A DNA stretch of 41,498 bases from Actinomadura sp. 6K520 (lineage in GTDB: Bacteria; Actinomycetota; Actinomycetes; Streptosporangiales; Streptosporangiaceae). Position numbers and translations under genes: made by a program. The stretch covers positions 1-41,498 of the forward strand of contig NZ_SMLC01000057.1 of assembly GCF_004349245.1 (NCBI RefSeq), read 5' to 3'. Shown here piece after piece: positions 38,551 to 41,498 of this stretch (its first letter is position 1; the number at the start of each line of letters is the position of its first letter). A model generated the notes under the pieces. The model did not search any database and had not been told where the DNA came from. It worked only from the letters and a program-made list of their open reading frames with translations.

Positions 38551-38823
38551 CTATCCAAGCAGACGGGTCAGACGTTCTGCGACGTCGGCGGCCTCGGCCA
38601 CGCCGGCCATGCCGCCACCTGGCCAAAGGTAGTACCACGCGTCCCCGAAGAGGGTGGCGACGACCATGACCTGCCGCCGCGTGCGCGGGCCGGCCACACT
38701 CAGCAGGGACTCCTCGGGACCGGCGAGGCGCCAGGAAAGGCCCCGCGCCTCCACCTCCCTCGCGAGGACCGCGAGGTGACGCCGGCGCACCTCGGCGATC
38801 TCCCGCCCACCGACTACAGACAC
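38551..38823 (-). CDS. Hypothetical 90-aa protein
   Basis: No family recognised. It starts with a helix (SVVGGREIAEVRRRHLAVL, AREVEARGL), then strands SWRLAGPEESLLSVAGPRTRRQVMVVATLFGDAWYYLWPGGG (cut at turns) and a final helix AGVAEAADVAERLTRLLG. A soluble alpha-beta protein; the SWRLAG...WYYLWPGGG pattern reminds me of small actinomycete proteins of unknown role. GTG at 38823 has GAGG eight bases upstream; an in-frame ATG at 38865 is the alternative. Terminates 55 bp before the dnaE2-unit promoter. Confidence 0.6.
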   Translation of the reverse strand: MSVVGGREIAEVRRRHLAVLAREVEARGLSWRLAGPEESLLSVAGPRTRRQVMVVATLFGDAWYYLWPGGGMAGVAEAADVAERLTRLLG

Positions 38824-39143
38824 AACAGCCGCCTCAGCATGGTCCGGACCGCCGGAGACCACCATGGGCGATCATCCGGCGACGATTGGTGACCGGTACT
38901 CAGCATGACCCGATACCGGGGGCCGCGCAGGGAAAATCCCGAGAGTGGGACGCCTGTTTCGCGATACCGCGGGGATGGTCCTGGAACGGGCCGGCGACGC
39001 GCCGGGCCCGCCTGCGCCAATCGCGTGCGGAGCCTTCCGGACCGTGGAACCCGGCGCCCATCCGGAGGGTCCGTCCGTGATAAAAGCCACCTGTGAGCCG
39101 GGTGCCCCAGCGCCCGCGCCAAGCGGACCGAAGGAGCGAGCCG
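38824..39143. other. Intergenic region between divergent genes
   Basis: Contains a 10-bp palindrome GGTCCGGACC (38841-38850) close to the small minus-strand gene and a CAGCATGACCCGATACC / CGATACCG repetition around 38900-38980. Several forward frames are open but have no domain content and overlap heavily, so I call none. The promoter for the TetR gene must lie in 39000-39130; no clear hexamers. Confidence 0.35.
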
Positions 39144-39821
39144 ATGAGCGCCGTCCCCGCCGGCGACCCGTCAGGCCCCACCCACGACCGTCCCTCCGCG
39201 CCGCGCGCCCTGGCCGGACTGCGCGAACGCAAGAAGCAGCGGACCAGGACGGCCCTCGTCGACGCGGCGCTGGAACTGTTCCTCTCGCAGGGGTACGAGG
39301 CGACCACGATCGACGAGATCGTCGCGGCGGTGGAGGTGTCGCAGCGGACGTTCTTCCGCTACTTCGCCACCAAGGAGGACGTCGTCACCAGCTTCCTCGC
39401 CGACCACGACGAGATCCTGAAGGAGGCGCTGGCCGCGCGCCCGCCCGGGGAGCGCCCGTTCACCGCGCTGCTGGAGTCGCTGCGCGTGATGCTGCGGACG
39501 ATCTCCGAGGGCGACCCGGCGGACGGCGTCCGGTTCCGCCGCGTCCGCAAGGTGATCGAGGCGACGCCGTCGCTGATGGCGGCGCAGATCGCGCGGCACT
39601 CGGCGTCCTCGGAGGCGCTGGCCACCGAGATCGCGCGGCGCGAGGACGTCGACCTGGAGCACGACCTGCGGCCGCGGATCGTCGTCGCGTTCTTCCTGGG
39701 CGCGGTCAAGGTCGCGTTCGAGGACTGCGCGCGCCGCGACATCTGGGACGCCGGGACGGTCGCGGCCCGCGTGGACGAGGCCGTCGCGGTGGTCGCCCGC
39801 ACGATGCGCGACTGGGTCTGA
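39144..39821 (+). CDS. TetR-family transcriptional regulator
   Basis: A 225-aa TetR protein. After a Pro/Ser-rich N-terminal extension, the DNA-binding domain runs KKQRTRTALVDAALELFLSQG, YEATTIDEIVAAVEVSQRTFFRYFATKEDVV (about 33-80), with recognition helix SQRTFFRYF. The ligand domain (SLRVMLRTISEGDPADGVRFRRV to the end) is helical and typical of the AcrR-like/MftR-like subgroup (FFLGAVKVAFEDCARRD). ATG at 39144 follows AAGGAG at 8 bases; an in-frame GTG at 39093 is less likely. The quinone oxidoreductase gene follows 127 bp downstream on the same strand and may be its target, but the gap contains repeats and a possible separate promoter. Confidence 0.88.
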   Translation: MSAVPAGDPSGPTHDRPSAPRALAGLRERKKQRTRTALVDAALELFLSQGYEATTIDEIVAAVEVSQRTFFRYFATKEDVVTSFLADHDEILKEALAARPPGERPFTALLESLRVMLRTISEGDPADGVRFRRVRKVIEATPSLMAAQIARHSASSEALATEIARREDVDLEHDLRPRIVVAFFLGAVKVAFEDCARRDIWDAGTVAARVDEAVAVVARTMRDWV

Positions 39822-39858
39822 CCGGCGGGCGAACCGGCGGGGCGCACCGGCGGGGCGG
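39821..39858. repeat. Short tandem repeat after the TetR gene
   Basis: Three adjacent units ACCGGCGGGCGA, ACCGGCGGGGCGC and ACCGGCGGGGCGG begin at the last base of the TetR stop codon. Confidence 0.7.
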
Positions 39859-39948
39859 ACCGCCCGTGGGGGAACGTCCGGTAGTGGAATAGGCCGCGCG
39901 GGCACCGGGTTTCCCGGGGCAGCGGCATCCGACCGGCAGGAGAACCAC

Positions 39949-40911
39949 ATGCGCGCGATCGTCATCACCGAGAACGGCGGCCCCGAGGTCCTGGTCGCCG
40001 GGGAGCGTCCCGTCCCGGACCCGGGGCCCGGGGAGGTGCTGATCGACGTTGCGGCCGCGGGCGTCAACTTCATCGACGTGTACTTCCGGACCGGCGCGTA
40101 CCCGCAGGAGCTGCCGTTCACGCCCGGCGTCGAGGCGGCGGGGACGGTCGCGGCGACCGGCGACGGCGTCACGGAGTTCTCCGTCGGTGACCGCGTGGCG
40201 TGGGTCAATGTCCAGGGCGCTTACGCGGAGCAGGTGGCCATCCCTGCGGGACGGGTCGTCCCCGTCCCCGACGGGGTCACGCTGGAGGACGCGGCGGCGT
40301 CGCTGCTCCAGGGCATGACCGCGCATTACCTGACGCGCTCGACGTACCCGATCCGGGAGGGCGACACCGTCCTCGTGCACGCGGCGGCAGGCGGGATGGG
40401 CCTGCTGCTCACCCAGGCGGCCAAGGCCCTCGGCGCAAGGGTCATCGGGACGGCCTCCACCCCGGAGAAGGAGAAGCTCGCCAGGGACGCGGGCGCGGAC
40501 GTCACGATGGGCTACGACGGCTTCCCCGACAAGGTGCGCGAGCTGACCGGCGGTGAGGGCGTGGCCGCCGTGTACGACGGTGTCGGGGCGCCCACGTTCG
40601 ACGGAAGTCTGGCGAGCCTGCGCCGCCGCGGCGTCCTGGCGCTGTACGGGGCGGCCGGCGGGAAGGTGCCCCCGTTCGACCCGCAGCGCCTCAACGCGGC
40701 CGGTTCGGTGTACCTCACGCGCCCGACGCTCGCCCACTTCACCGAGGCCCGCGAGGAACTGCTGGAGCGCGCCGCCGACGTCTACGGGTGGGTCGCATCG
40801 GGCGCCGTGCACATCCATGTCGGGCATCGGTACGACCTCGCCGAGGCCGCCACCGCGCACGCGGATCTGCAGTCGAGGCGCACCACGGGCAAGCTCCTGC
40901 TCCTCCCCTGA
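39949..40911 (+). CDS. NADPH:quinone oxidoreductase (zinc-free MDR family)
   Basis: A 320-aa medium-chain dehydrogenase/reductase of the quinone-oxidoreductase 1 class, cytosolic, one- or two-electron reduction of quinones with NADPH. N-terminal: NGGPEVLVAGERPVPDPGPGEVLIDVAAAGVNFIDVYFRTGAY, split by turns; nucleotide-binding: VLVHAAAGGMGLLLTQAAKALGARVIGTAS with the AAxGGxG loop. QGMTAHYLTRSTYPI and YDGVGAPTFDGSLASL, PQRLNAAGSVYLTRPTL are typical of QOR1. No zinc ligands. ATG at 39949 preceded by AGGAGA. Separate from the kinase gene by 73 bp. Detoxification is inferred; TetR regulation is possible. Confidence 0.9.
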   Translation: MRAIVITENGGPEVLVAGERPVPDPGPGEVLIDVAAAGVNFIDVYFRTGAYPQELPFTPGVEAAGTVAATGDGVTEFSVGDRVAWVNVQGAYAEQVAIPAGRVVPVPDGVTLEDAAASLLQGMTAHYLTRSTYPIREGDTVLVHAAAGGMGLLLTQAAKALGARVIGTASTPEKEKLARDAGADVTMGYDGFPDKVRELTGGEGVAAVYDGVGAPTFDGSLASLRRRGVLALYGAAGGKVPPFDPQRLNAAGSVYLTRPTLAHFTEAREELLERAADVYGWVASGAVHIHVGHRYDLAEAATAHADLQSRRTTGKLLLLP

Positions 40912-40984
40912 CGGGCACGCCCGCGTCCCGCGGCTCCCTTAGGGTGGGCACGAGGAGCCGATCAGCCGAGGAGCGCCGCCCCCC

Positions 40985-41498
<514 letters not shown>

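Overview
The window is high-GC DNA with actinobacterial hallmarks: GTG/TTG starts, many four-base ATGA/GTGA stop/start overlaps, a truncated haemoglobin next to a GH13 alpha-glucosidase, a WhiJ-like regulatory triad (ATPase / XRE-DUF5753 / DUF397), DnaE2 behind an actinobacterial SOS box, a coenzyme-F420-type oxidoreductase and two dynamin-like GTPases. It looks like a chromosomal segment of an Actinomadura-like actinomycete (Thermomonosporaceae/Streptosporangiales is my best guess, by family resemblance only). There are no rRNA or tRNA genes that I can see, no CRISPR and no intact mobile element; the only mobile trace is an IS30-type transposase tail.

Layout. 1-3.3 kb (+): MscS channel, GlbO haemoglobin, alpha-glucosidase. 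3.3-5.4 kb: a secreted S37 peptidase (-) bracketed by palindromic repeats. 5.4-9.3 kb (-): NADP-type aldehyde dehydrogenase, glucarate dehydratase, hotdog thioesterase and GNAT, with stop/start overlaps at two of the three junctions; a LysR-type box lies upstream, but an IS30 remnant sits where a regulator or kdgD gene would be expected. 9.8-13.6 kb (-): EttA, a membrane diguanylate cyclase, and an SSB paralogue without the acidic tip.

13.7-25.5 kb (-): a long run containing cobB, a GNAT, a small unrecognised protein, cobL, cobH, cobC, cobT, a sirohaem synthase/uroporphyrinogen methyltransferase and two dynamin-like GTPases, with 4-bp overlaps at most junctions. This is a partial cobalamin pathway (amidation, C5/C15 methylation, methylmutase, aminopropanol arm, lower-ligand activation), so the remaining cob genes must be elsewhere. 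A TetR gene diverges from cobB with only 24 bp between start codons.

26-32 kb: the WhiJ-like triad around a 15-bp palindrome; an F420-type LLM oxidoreductase preceded by a perfect KstR-type palindrome; a catabolic-type acetolactate synthase; an AI-2E family membrane protein. 32-34.8 kb: a methyltransferase with a dyad in its promoter, a 70-aa orphan gene with its own U-tract terminator, and two small membrane proteins. 34.7-38.5 kb (-): an SOS box, a DUF6504 protein and error-prone DnaE2. 38.5-41.5 kb: a small hypothetical gene, a TetR regulator, a quinone oxidoreductase, and the N-terminal half of a Ser/Thr kinase running off the edge.

The leads I rate highest are the KstR-type operator in a non-steroid neighbourhood, the SOS-box/DUF6504/DnaE2 unit, the GNAT plus orphan protein inside the cobalamin operon, the GTPase pair coupled to tetrapyrrole synthesis, the attenuator-like structure after a 7-codon ORF, and the 70-aa orphan gene.
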